This document shows positions 16,505-24,132 of a stretch of DNA of 64,000 nucleotides, one piece after another. The stretch lies in NCBI GenBank assembly GCA_900170005.1, contig LT827128.1, positions 3,840,168 through 3,904,167 on the forward strand, given 5' to 3'. Position numbers and translations under genes: made by a program. How positions within the stretch are numbered: the stretch's first letter is position 1; each line of letters starts with the position of its first letter. The stretch comes from Gordonibacter massiliensis (ex Traore et al. 2017). GTDB lineage: Bacteria; Actinomycetota; Coriobacteriia; Coriobacteriales; Eggerthellaceae. Under the pieces are notes generated by a model that made no database searches, was not told where the DNA came from, and was given only the letters and a program-made list of their open reading frames with translations.

Positions 16505-17557
16505 ATGGCAGACGGATGCAGGGTTGTCACAGGGGGCGTCGACACGCACAAGGACGCCCACGCGGCAGCGGTTCTGGACGCCGCGGGCGCGCTGCTCGGC
16601 GCGCGGCCGTTCCCCGCCGACGCCGGGGGCTACGCCTCGATGCTCGCGTGGATGCGCGGGTTCGGGGAGGTCTCGGCCGTCGGCGTCGAGGGGACGGGAG
16701 GCTACGGGGCGGGGCTCGCCCGCGCGCTCGCGCTCGCAGGCGTTCCCGTCCTCGAGGTCGTCTCGCCCGACCGCTCCGAGCGGCGCCGCCGCGGCAAGGA
16801 CGACGGGTTCGACGCCGTCCAGGCGGCGCGCGCGGCGCTCGCGGGGGCCCGCTGCGCGCCGGCCAAGTCGCGGGGCCTCGAGGCCGAGGCCCTGGGCGCG
16901 CTGGAGGCAGCCTACGAGGGCGCCGTGAAGGCGAGGACGGCGGCGCTGAACGCGCTGCAGGCCCGGGTCGTCTCCCTGCCCGAGGGCATGCGCGCGCCGC
17001 TTCGGGGCATGGGGTCCTCCGAGCTCGCCCGCGCCTGCGCCTCCATGCGCCCGGGCGCGGGCGCGACGCCCGAGGCGTCCCTGCGCGCAGCCCTCCGCTC
17101 GCTCGCGCGCCGGGCGCTCGCGCTGGAGAAGGAGGCCGGGGACCTGGAGGCGAGGATCGACGCGCTCACGGAGAAGCTCGTCCCCTCGGTGCGGGCGCTC
17201 GTCGGCGCCGGCCCGCACGTCGCCGCGAGGCTCCTGCTCGCGGCGGGCGCGAACGTCTCCCGCCTGCGCTCGGAGGCGTCGTTCTCCATGCTGTGCGGGG
17301 CGAGCCCCGTCCCCGCCTCGAGCGGCAGGACCAGCCGCCACCGGCTCAGCCGGGGCGGGGACAGGCGGGCCAACTCGGCGCTCTACACCATGGCCATCAC
17401 CCGCATGGCCCACGACGAGAGGACCCGCGCCTACGTCGCGCGCAGGATGTCCGAGGGCAAGACGAAGAGGGAGGCGATACGCTGCCTCAAGCGCTACATC
17501 GCCCGCGAAGCCTACCATGCCATCGTGCGGGACATGGAGGCCCCGGGGATGGCGTGA
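16505..17557 (+). CDS. IS110-family recombinase (DEDD plus serine)
   Basis: This 350-residue recombinase catalyses bridge-RNA-guided insertion and excision in characterised relatives such as IS621. The RuvC-like DEDD residues are visible as D13 (GVDTHKD), E62 (VGVEGTGGYG) and D100 with D103 (KDDGFDAVQ). A coiled-coil region follows (about 195-225). The C-terminal Tnp domain has CGASPVPASSGRTSRHRLSR with candidate catalytic Ser272/Ser273. GGGAGG lies about 8 bases before ATG 16505. The frame is intact. The GC content is even higher than the neighbours. Confidence 0.95.
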   Translation: MADGCRVVTGGVDTHKDAHAAAVLDAAGALLGARPFPADAGGYASMLAWMRGFGEVSAVGVEGTGGYGAGLARALALAGVPVLEVVSPDRSERRRRGKDDGFDAVQAARAALAGARCAPAKSRGLEAEALGALEAAYEGAVKARTAALNALQARVVSLPEGMRAPLRGMGSSELARACASMRPGAGATPEASLRAALRSLARRALALEKEAGDLEARIDALTEKLVPSVRALVGAGPHVAARLLLAAGANVSRLRSEASFSMLCGASPVPASSGRTSRHRLSRGGDRRANSALYTMAITRMAHDERTRAYVARRMSEGKTKREAIRCLKRYIAREAYHAIVRDMEAPGMA

Positions 17558-17567
17558 GAAAGCCCTC

Positions 17568-17587
17568 TTGACAACATAGGAGCGTCT
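17568..17587 (+). promoter_or_regulatory. Right-end -35 that would form a promoter on the excised circle
   Basis: TTGACA lies at 17568-17573. When element ends are joined at the CT core, it comes to lie 18 bases before GACAAT (16252-16257) of the left end, making a sigma-70-like promoter directed into the bridge RNA. IS110 elements are known to use such a junction promoter; here it is read from sequence only. Confidence 0.7.
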
Positions 17588-17820
17588 GAGCGGAGGCGGC
17601 GCGAGCCGCCGGAGTCGAAGGATCCCGTGCGGTGCCAACCGAAAGCGCTACGGCTGCCGCCGCACGGGATCCTTCGTCCTCGCTCCGCGGGGCCTCCCCG
17701 CGCGCTCCGCGTGCTCGGGAGTTCGACGGTCCGCCGGACCGTCGAATGCTCCGCTCGCTCAGGATGACGATGCGCTGGCCTGCGGAATGCCGGCGGTGGC
17801 TTGACATAGGGCTTATGGAG
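17588..17820. repeat. Right fragment of interrupted palindromic repeat, copy 3
   Basis: It continues from the CT core with GAGCGGAGGCGGCG and ends in CGCTCAGGATGAC near 17769, followed by a decayed outer arm (GTGGCTTGACATAGGG). Inside is an extra perfect palindrome at 17721-17747 (arms GTTCGACGGTCCG / CGGACCGTCGAAT), a sub-element also found in the copy at 57501. Confidence 0.85.
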
Positions 17821-18253
17821 ACGGGAGGTTCCATGGTCTTCGGGCAGCCCGCGCAGGAAAGCACGCCATTCGCTTCTAAACCGAGTTCGGCATAAGCCCG
17901 TTCGTGGCTGCGTAGTATCAGGTCGCCGTCGGGCGCTACGCAAGGGCTTGTCAATGGCGGTTCGACATCAGGGCATGCCGGTATTGCACAAGAGCCTGCG
18001 ATGTTCGGCGATGGGGGGGTAGAAACGTCGTCCTGCTCGGAACGGTGCCGTGCTGCGGCATCGTGGACCGTTCTTCCGATCTCTAGCGCTTCCCGGCGGA
18101 GGCAGACCAGTGAGGTGGAATACCTTTGCCGAGCATCAAACATCAGGGTTTGTGCGCTTTCGAGCGAATCGCTTGCACGGCTCTCGTTCTGGAGGACGGG
18201 CGAAGGGTTGGACGCGCTTGCGGCATTTCGCTCGGCGGGCGCAGTGCTTGCGC
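17821..18253. other. Intergenic region, no gene recognised
   Basis: About 430 bases. Short open frames exist on both strands but none has a ribosome site or a product I recognise. It may hold decayed sequence from the mobile-element hotspot to its left. Confidence 0.4.
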
Positions 18254-18259
18254 TATAAT
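18254..18259 (+). promoter_or_regulatory. TATAAT -10 element placed for a leaderless fumarase mRNA
   Basis: A consensus TATAAT ends 7 bases before the ATG of the fumarase alpha gene, so transcription would begin at or beside the start codon. No ribosome-binding site is seen between them. No good -35 is visible. Confidence 0.55.
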
Positions 18260-18266
18260 CTTTGAC

Positions 18267-19400
18267 ATGGAAACCATCATCACGAAATCACAGGTTGCGG
18301 ACGCCGTCTACGCGGCCATCCCGCGGCTGGCCTGCGAATTGCCGGCTGACATCGCAGCGGGGCTCGAGGCCGCGCGCGCTGCGGAGGACACCCCGCGCGG
18401 GCGGGCCGTGCTCGACCAGCTGGTGGAGAACGCGCGCATCGCGCGGGAGGATCGCGTGCCCATCTGCCAGGACACCGGCACGGTGTGGGTGAGCTTGGAG
18501 ATAGGGCCGGGCGTCCTCGCGGCCGGCGACGTGTTCGCCGACGTGGACAAAGCGGTCGCCCGCGCCTACGACGAGGCGCGCCTGCGCAAGTCGGTGGTGC
18601 GCGACGCCGTGCTCGACCGCGCGAACACGGGCGACAACACGCCTGCGTTCTGCGACATCCACCCGGTGGACGAGCCGGGCGCGGCGCGGCTGCACATCAT
18701 GCTGAAGGGCGGCGGCTCGGACAACGCGAGCCGCGTGGTCATGCTGGTGCCGGGCGCCGGCAAGCAGGGCATCGTGGACGAGCTCGTGCGCTGCGTGCGC
18801 GAGAAGGGCGCCAACGCCTGCCCGCCGCTCGTGGTGGGCGTGGGCATCGGCTCCACGTTCGACAAGGTGGCCGGCCTCGCGAAGCGGGCGCTCATGCGCC
18901 CGGTGGACGAGCCGGCAACCGACCCGCGCGTGCGCGCGCTGGAGGAGGAGCTGCTCGCGGCGGTGAACGCCACGGGCGTGGGCCCCGGCGGCCTGGGCGG
19001 CCGCACGACGGCGCTCGCCGTGCGCGTTGCCACGGCCCCGTGCCACATCGCCGCGCTTCCGCTCGCCATCAACATGGGCTGCTCCGCCATGCGTCGGGTT
19101 ACGGTCGACCTTCGGGAGCACGGCGGTCGTTCGACAGCGGACGTTCCCGCAGGGGCGGGCTGCTGCCCGCCCGGCGCGGACGGTCGCGGCGAAGGCGAGC
19201 CTGCGGCGGGCGCATCGGGCGCTTGCGAGTCCGTCCTGCGCTCGCCGCACGGCGAGGCAGGTCGGCGGGCCAGCGCGCCGGGCGGGCAGCAGCCCGCCCC
19301 TACGGGGAGTGTTCGGCTCTCGGGCAATCCGAGTGCGAAAGGGAACGCCGAACCCCCGGAAACCCGCTCGGACGGTCCGGCGGAAGGGGGTGCGCGATGA
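18267..19400 (+). CDS. Fumarate hydratase alpha subunit (class I, Fe-S) with repeat-derived tail
   Basis: This is the alpha subunit of a two-subunit oxygen-sensitive 4Fe-4S fumarase (FumA-N/TtdA type). Visible: VPICQDTGTVWV with a cluster Cys, KGGGSDNASRVVMLVPGAG, GIGSTFDKVAGLAKRAL, GPGGLGGRTTALAV, CHIAALPLAINMGCSAMRR with further Cys. The family core ends near residue 280. About 95 more residues follow, encoded largely by a palindromic repeat (19150-19303), Gly/Ala/Pro-rich and without structure cues. The beta gene overlaps by ATGA. It could instead be a tartrate dehydratase, but the position with mdh favours fumarase. Confidence 0.9.
   Translation: METIITKSQVADAVYAAIPRLACELPADIAAGLEAARAAEDTPRGRAVLDQLVENARIAREDRVPICQDTGTVWVSLEIGPGVLAAGDVFADVDKAVARAYDEARLRKSVVRDAVLDRANTGDNTPAFCDIHPVDEPGAARLHIMLKGGGSDNASRVVMLVPGAGKQGIVDELVRCVREKGANACPPLVVGVGIGSTFDKVAGLAKRALMRPVDEPATDPRVRALEEELLAAVNATGVGPGGLGGRTTALAVRVATAPCHIAALPLAINMGCSAMRRVTVDLREHGGRSTADVPAGAGCCPPGADGRGEGEPAAGASGACESVLRSPHGEAGRRASAPGGQQPAPTGSVRLSGNPSAKGNAEPPETRSDGPAEGGAR
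19150..19303. repeat. Palindromic repeat inside the 3' end of the fumarase alpha gene
   Basis: The left arm, AGGGGCGGGCTGCTGCCCGC (from 19151), and its complement at 19280-19301 enclose about 110 bases. The element keeps the reading frame open for the whole tail. It is a different family from the TGTCATCCTGAGCG repeat. Confidence 0.8.
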
Positions 19401-19936
19401 GCGACGCGAAGCGCCTGGCCCTGCCGTTCGACCGCGGCACGTTGGCAGCCTTGGAGGCGGGCGACGCGTGCCTGCTCACGGGGCCGCTGTACACGCTGCG
19501 CGACGCGGGGCACGTGCTCCTCATGGCCGAGCTGGAGGCCGCCGGCGGGCAGCTACCGTACGGCTTGGACGGCCAGGCCATCTTCTACGCGGGTCCCACG
19601 CCCGCGGCCGCCGGCCGCCCGTTCGGCGCGGTCGGGCCCACCACGGCCAGCCGCATGGACTTCGCGGCGCCGGCGCTGCACCGCGCGGGCATCGCGGCCA
19701 CGGTGGGGAAGGGCCGACGCAGCGCCGAGGTGCGCGAGGCGTGCGCGGCCACGGGTTCCGTTTATTTCGTGGCGTGCGGCGGGGCTGCGGCCTACCTGGC
19801 GAAGTGCGTGGCATCATCGGAGACGGTGGCGTACGACGACCTCGGCACCGAGGCGCTGCGCCGCATCGAGGTGGTGGACTTCCCCGTGTTCGTGGGCGTG
19901 GACGTGCGCGGGCGCGACGTGTACGACCTCGTTTGA
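19397..19936 (+). CDS. Fumarate hydratase beta subunit (class I)
   Basis: The 179-residue beta subunit (FumA-C/TtdB type) completes the active site with alpha. Marks: LTGPLYTLRDAGHVLLMAEL (substrate loop with the conserved Arg-Asp-Ala-His), IFYAGPTPAAAGRPFGAVGPTT, SRMDFAAPALH, VGKGRR and YFVACGGAAAYLAKCV. It starts at ATGA overlapping the alpha stop, which implies coupled translation after the repeat-derived tail. The length is normal for a separate beta subunit. It converts malate to fumarate in the cytosol. Confidence 0.93.
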   Translation: MSDAKRLALPFDRGTLAALEAGDACLLTGPLYTLRDAGHVLLMAELEAAGGQLPYGLDGQAIFYAGPTPAAAGRPFGAVGPTTASRMDFAAPALHRAGIAATVGKGRRSAEVREACAATGSVYFVACGGAAAYLAKCVASSETVAYDDLGTEALRRIEVVDFPVFVGVDVRGRDVYDLV

Positions 19937-19981
19937 GCGCGCCGCCTTGTCGACGCTGACCGTTAGGATCGAAAAGACACC

Positions 19982-21031
19982 GTGACGCAGGAATTTCCGG
20001 AAAACGATGCCCCTCGCGGCATCTTCATAACGTTCGAGGGCGGCGAGGGCGCCGGCAAGACGACGCACATCCGCTTCCTGTCCGAGAAGCTGCGCGAGCG
20101 CGGCCGCGAGGTGGTGTGCCTGCGCGAGCCCGGCGGCACCGGCGTGGGCGAGGAGCTGCGCGCCGTGGTGCTGGATCCGAAGAACGAGAACCTGGCCGAC
20201 GAGGCCGAGCTGCTCATATACGAGGCGGCCCGCGCGCAGATCGTGGCCGAGGTCGTCCGACCGGCGCTCGACCGCGGCGCCGTGGTGCTGTGCGACCGCT
20301 TCGCCGACTCCACCGTGGCCTACCAGGTGCACGGGCGCGGCCTGGACGCGGACTTCGTCGAGCGGGCGAACGCCTTCGCCTGCCAGGGCACGGTTCCCGA
20401 CCGCACCATCCTCATGGTCACGGGCGGCACGGCGAAGACGGGGCTCGCCCGCGCCACGCACCGCAACGGCGCCGACCGGCTGGAGCTGGCGGGCGAGGAG
20501 TTCCACACGCGCGTGAACGAGGGGTTCCTCGCGCTCGCGCGCGACCACGCCGACCGCGTGCGCGTGGTGCAGTCGGCCTCGAAGAAGTCGAAGACGGCGG
20601 CCCGCGTGTTCCGCGAGCTGGCCGACCTGTTCCCCTGGATGGCCGACGTCGCGGACGACCCGGCCTTCTTCGCGGCGCTCGACGTGCGCCGCCCCCGCCC
20701 GCAGGGCGCGGGCTCCGGCAACCGCGCGGGCGGCGGCAAGGGCCGATCCGGCGGCAACCGCGGCGGCCAGGGCGGAAGCACCCGCGGCAAAGGCAACGGT
20801 GGTGGCAGCAGCCGCAACGGCGGCAACGGCAATCGCGGCGGAAGCGGCAGAAGCGACGACCGGGCGGGCAAGTCCGCCGGCAAAGAACGCAAGCCGCAGA
20901 CGAACAAACCCAGCGGCTCCCCAGGTCGAGCCTCCACGCCGAAGGGTGCCCCTGCGCACGGCGTGGGCAACCCCGGCTCCGAAGGCGCGCCGGACGCCCG
21001 CGCCCCGCGCGGCAAGGGCCAGGGGAGGTAG
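19982..21031 (+). CDS. tmk: Thymidylate kinase with Gly/Arg/Ser-rich tail
   Basis: dTMP kinase makes dTDP for DNA synthesis. The P-loop is FEGGEGAGKTTHI, the dTMP loop LREPGGTGVGEELR, then DRFADSTVAYQ and the lid region ARATHRNGADRLELAGEEF. The catalytic domain ends near residue 235; usual enzymes are about 210 residues. About 115 further residues are low-complexity (Gly, Ser, Asn, Arg; RGG-like repeats such as GGNRGGQGG), resembling RNA-binding disordered tails. The start is GTG 19982. holB follows 3 bases after the stop, a common tmk-holB-ricT order. Confidence 0.93.
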   Translation: MTQEFPENDAPRGIFITFEGGEGAGKTTHIRFLSEKLRERGREVVCLREPGGTGVGEELRAVVLDPKNENLADEAELLIYEAARAQIVAEVVRPALDRGAVVLCDRFADSTVAYQVHGRGLDADFVERANAFACQGTVPDRTILMVTGGTAKTGLARATHRNGADRLELAGEEFHTRVNEGFLALARDHADRVRVVQSASKKSKTAARVFRELADLFPWMADVADDPAFFAALDVRRPRPQGAGSGNRAGGGKGRSGGNRGGQGGSTRGKGNGGGSSRNGGNGNRGGSGRSDDRAGKSAGKERKPQTNKPSGSPGRASTPKGAPAHGVGNPGSEGAPDARAPRGKGQGR

Positions 21032-21034
21032 GCC

Positions 21035-22204
21035 ATGGCCGACGCATTCGAGGGCATCCTGGGCCAGCCGCAGGTGCGCGAGTTCCTGCGCACGAGCGTG
21101 GCGAACGGGCGCGTGACGCACGCCTACCTGTTCACGGGCCCCGCCGGCTCGAACAAGACGATGGCGGCCTACGCGCTGGCCCAGGCGCTGCTGTGCCCGA
21201 AGGGCCCCCACGGTCCGCGCGGCGGCCAATGCGGCGCCTGCGACACGTGCGGCCGCGTCATGCGCAAGAAGCATCCCGACGTGCGCTACTTCGCGCCCGA
21301 GGGCGCGGGCGGCTATCTGGTAGATCAGATCCGCGACATCGCGGCCGACACGGCGCTCGCGCCCATCCAGGCCGACAAGAAGATATACATCCTCGACCGC
21401 GTGGACCTGCTGGGCACCCAAGCTGCCAACGCTTTCCTGAAAACGCTGGAGGAGCCGCCCTCCGACGTGGTGCTCATCCTGCTCGGCCGCACGCGCGAGA
21501 GCGTGCTGCCCACCATCGTGTCGCGCTGCCAGGTGGTGCCGTTCCGCCATATCCCGGCCAGCGAGGCCGCCGGCATCCTGGCGCAGAACACGGGCGCGTC
21601 GCTGGAGAAGGCCCGCATCGCCATCGAGGCGTGCGACGGCTCCATCACGCGCGGTATCGAGTTCTTGAAGTCCAACGAGCGCCTTGCGTTCCGCGCCCGC
21701 GTGCTCGAGGCGCTGGCGCTTTTGCGCAACGCCGACGACTGGGATCTGCTGGGGCAGGCGAGCGAGCTCGTGGTGCTGGCGAAGGCCCCGCTCGACGTCG
21801 TGCGCGCCGCTCAGGAGGAGGAGCTGGCCGAGAACGCCGACTTCCTGGCGAAGTCGGCCATACGCCAGATCGAGGCGCGCAACAAGCGCCAGCTCACGGC
21901 CAAGAGCTTCGAGTCGCTGCGCCAGCTCACGGCCATCATCCGCTCGTGGCTGCGCGACGTACTGGCCGTGTGCGCCGAAACGCCCGAGCTGGTCATCAAC
22001 GTGGACGCCCGCGGCGCGATCGAGGACGCCGCCCGTTCCACCGACGAGGCGCGCGCCGCCGCCGCGTTGGCGGCCGTGCGCCGGTGCGACGAGGCCATCT
22101 CGTATAATGTATCCCCGGAAACGTGCATCGACGCGCTGCTCTTCGAAACGAGGGACGCGCTGTACCGCCCCCGCCCGCATGCGGCGGACGGGCGCATGAG
22201 ATAG
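21035..22204 (+). CDS. holB: DNA polymerase III delta-prime subunit
   Basis: Clamp-loader AAA+ subunit of 389 residues. The P-loop reads GPAGSNKT (about 35-42), with Asn where a Gly is usual, so ATP use may be weak as in other delta-prime subunits. A Cys4 zinc module follows, CGACDTCGRVMRKKHPD. Then come YILDRVDLLGTQAANAFLKT and LEEPPSDVVLILLGR with the SRC motif (TIVSRCQVV). The C-terminal helical domain is present. It is tightly spaced with tmk (3 bases) and ricT (13 bases), so replication and nucleotide supply are co-transcribed. Confidence 0.93.
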   Translation: MADAFEGILGQPQVREFLRTSVANGRVTHAYLFTGPAGSNKTMAAYALAQALLCPKGPHGPRGGQCGACDTCGRVMRKKHPDVRYFAPEGAGGYLVDQIRDIAADTALAPIQADKKIYILDRVDLLGTQAANAFLKTLEEPPSDVVLILLGRTRESVLPTIVSRCQVVPFRHIPASEAAGILAQNTGASLEKARIAIEACDGSITRGIEFLKSNERLAFRARVLEALALLRNADDWDLLGQASELVVLAKAPLDVVRAAQEEELAENADFLAKSAIRQIEARNKRQLTAKSFESLRQLTAIIRSWLRDVLAVCAETPELVINVDARGAIEDAARSTDEARAAAALAAVRRCDEAISYNVSPETCIDALLFETRDALYRPRPHAADGRMR

Positions 22205-22217
22205 AGAGGTATCGGCA

Positions 22218-23744
22218 ATGGTTCGGATAGCGCCCATCAGGCTCGCTTACAACCCGAAGACGCTCTGGTTCGACCCGGGCGACTTGGAACTGAAGAAGGA
22301 CGACCCGGTCGTGGTTTCCACGGCGCGCGGCCTGGAGTTCGGCTACTTGGCCGACGACGTGTTCGAGGCCGAAGAGGCCCAGGTGAAGAAGCTGAAGTCC
22401 GCGCTCAAGCCCGTGAAACGGCTCGCGAGCGAAGAGGACGCGGCCCGCGCCGAGGAGATGGAGCGCAAAAGCGCCGAGGCGCTGCCCGTGTTCAAGGAGA
22501 TGGCGGCCGAGGCCAGCGAGGACATGCACCCGGTGTCCGTGGAGTTCTTGCTCGACGGCGACAAGGCCGTGTTCTACTTCGAGGCCGAGGAGCGCGTGGA
22601 CTTCCGCGAGCTCGTGCGCAAGCTGGCCGCGCACTTCCACGTGCGCATCGACATGCGCCAGATCGGCGTGCGCGACGAGGCCCGCATGGTGGGCGGCCTG
22701 GGGCATTGCGGCCAGGAGCTGTGCTGCAAGCGCCTGGGCGGCGAGTTCTGCCCAGTGTCCATCCGCATGGCCAAGGAGCAGGACCTCTCGCTGAACCCCC
22801 AGAAGATATCCGGCGTGTGCGGGCGCCTCATGTGCTGCCTGCGCTACGAGTTCGACGCCTACAAGGACTTCAAGAGCCGCGCTCCGAAGCAGAACTCCCA
22901 GGTGGAGACGCCGGCGGGCATGGCGAAGGTCGTGGATTTGGACGTGCCGCGCGAAGTGGTGTCGCTCAAGGTGGATGGCGAGAAGCCCGTGAAGGTGCCG
23001 CTGGCGGATTTCGACCCGCCCGAGGAGGACTCGAACCGCCCGAACCGCGTGGGCCAGGAGGCATGGGACGAGGCCACGACGCAGGCCGTGATAGGCGTGG
23101 CGGGCGAGAGCTCCATCTTCGCCACCACGCAGCTCACGGGCGCGGACAAGCTGGCCGACCCCACGGCCGTGCGCCGCACGGGCTCGGGCGGCAAGGGCGG
23201 CTCGAAGGGCCGCAACGGCTCCGGGAAGGGCTCCGGCGCGGGCTCCGGTTCCGGCTCGGGCGCGCAGGCGGGCGGCGGCGAGTGCCGCAAGCCGCGCAGG
23301 CGCCGCTCCACGAAGGTGTCGGCCGACGGCACGGCCCAGCCCGCGACGGTGGACGAGGGCTCCTCGAAGCGCAAGCCGAAGCAGGGCGGCGAGGCGGCCT
23401 CGAACGGCGGCAAGAAGCAGGGCGCCCAGAAGAAAGGCGGCCAGAACGGCGGCAAGAAGGGCCAGGGCGGCCAGGGCGGCGGCCGCAACGGCGCCGCGTC
23501 CCCGAACGGAGGCCGCGGCGGCTCGGGTCAGGGCGCAGGCAAGAAGCAGGGCGCGAAAGGCGGCCAGGGCCAGGCGAAGCAGGGTCCGCGTCCCGGCCAG
23601 AAGTCGTCGGGCCTACGCCAGCAGGGCGGCAGCGCGCCTGCGCAGGGCGGCGCCGTGGCGCCGGGAGGCGACGGCGGCCATCGCCGCGCCCGCCGTCGCA
23701 GCCACAAGGCCGGCGGTGCGCAGGGCCCAGGCGGCGAGGGCTGA
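22218..23744 (+). CDS. ricT: PSP1-domain protein RicT/YaaT with long basic tail
   Basis: The first about 280 residues are a PSP1/YaaT protein: FEYLADD-like LEFGYLADDVFEAEEAQV, DGDKAVFYFEAEERVDFREL, then the Cys-rich part LGHCGQELCCKRLGGEFCPV and CGRLMCCLRYEFDAY. In Bacillus, RicT forms a 4Fe-4S-bearing complex with RicA and RicF that steers RNase Y and phosphorelay proteins. The last about 190 residues are low-complexity (GSGSGSG, GGKKQGAQKKGGQNGGKK), Lys/Gly/Gln-rich, likely RNA-binding. The tail resembles that of Tmk two genes upstream. Start ATG 22218 after AGAGAGG. A palindromic repeat follows the gene. Confidence 0.9.
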   Translation: MVRIAPIRLAYNPKTLWFDPGDLELKKDDPVVVSTARGLEFGYLADDVFEAEEAQVKKLKSALKPVKRLASEEDAARAEEMERKSAEALPVFKEMAAEASEDMHPVSVEFLLDGDKAVFYFEAEERVDFRELVRKLAAHFHVRIDMRQIGVRDEARMVGGLGHCGQELCCKRLGGEFCPVSIRMAKEQDLSLNPQKISGVCGRLMCCLRYEFDAYKDFKSRAPKQNSQVETPAGMAKVVDLDVPREVVSLKVDGEKPVKVPLADFDPPEEDSNRPNRVGQEAWDEATTQAVIGVAGESSIFATTQLTGADKLADPTAVRRTGSGGKGGSKGRNGSGKGSGAGSGSGSGAQAGGGECRKPRRRRSTKVSADGTAQPATVDEGSSKRKPKQGGEAASNGGKKQGAQKKGGQNGGKKGQGGQGGGRNGAASPNGGRGGSGQGAGKKQGAKGGQGQAKQGPRPGQKSSGLRQQGGSAPAQGGAVAPGGDGGHRRARRRSHKAGGAQGPGGEG

Positions 23745-23779
23745 CGGTCTGCGCGTCGCCGCCATCTTGGCTGGAGGCT

Positions 23780-23910
23780 TGTCATCCTGAGCGGAGGCGC
23801 GAAGCGCCGCAGTCGAAGGATCCCGTGCGGCGACAGCGGGAAGCGCCACGGCTGTCGCCGCACGGGATCCTTCGACTGCGCTCCCTGCGGTCGCTTCGCT
23901 CAGGATGACA
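23780..23910. repeat. Dispersed palindromic repeat, copy 4
   Basis: It runs from TGTCATCCTGAGCG to CGCTCAGGATGACA with the GAAGGATCC palindrome in between. It sits directly after ricT and may end that transcript. Confidence 0.9.
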
Positions 23911-24110
23911 AATGGGCAGCCGCGGTCGCTTCGCTCGGGATGACAGACGAGGGGCGATCGCGTTTGCTCTGCGTGGGCGACAGGAGGGCGCCCGCGGTCG
24001 CTCCGCTCAGGATGGCGGTGGGACGGTCGTGGTTGCTCTGCGGGGGAGGGACGGGCGGCTGCGGTCGCTCCGCTTGGGTGGCAACGGTGCCGCGGTCGTT
24101 CCGTGGCGCG
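23911..24110. repeat. Degenerate tandem copies of the repeat's right end
   Basis: The block GCGGTCGCTTCGCTCAGGAT recurs with changes near 23888, 23928, 23995, 24060 and 24093, each copy 35-65 bases apart and more decayed than the last. It fills the gap before pncB. No gene is seen. Confidence 0.65.
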
Positions 24111-24132
24111 GCTCGAGACAGAGGGAGGACGC

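Larger units (their letters stand above)
16248..17587 (+). mobile_element. IS110-family element with CT core, inserted in a palindromic repeat
   Basis: The element is 1340 bp including one copy of the CT core. The left flank ends GTTGTCATCCT and the right flank resumes CTGAGCGGAGG; the empty site at 11387-11403 reads straight through with a single CT. There are no terminal inverted repeats, as expected for IS110. The order is about 255 bases of non-coding left end, then the recombinase, then about 30 bases of right end. That is the IS110-group layout in which the bridge RNA precedes the recombinase gene. Confidence 0.93.

Noticed and set aside
17821-18253. A gene on either strand between the repeat fragment and fumarase
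   Set aside because: Open frames overlap repeat sequence or lack a ribosome site and recognisable motifs.
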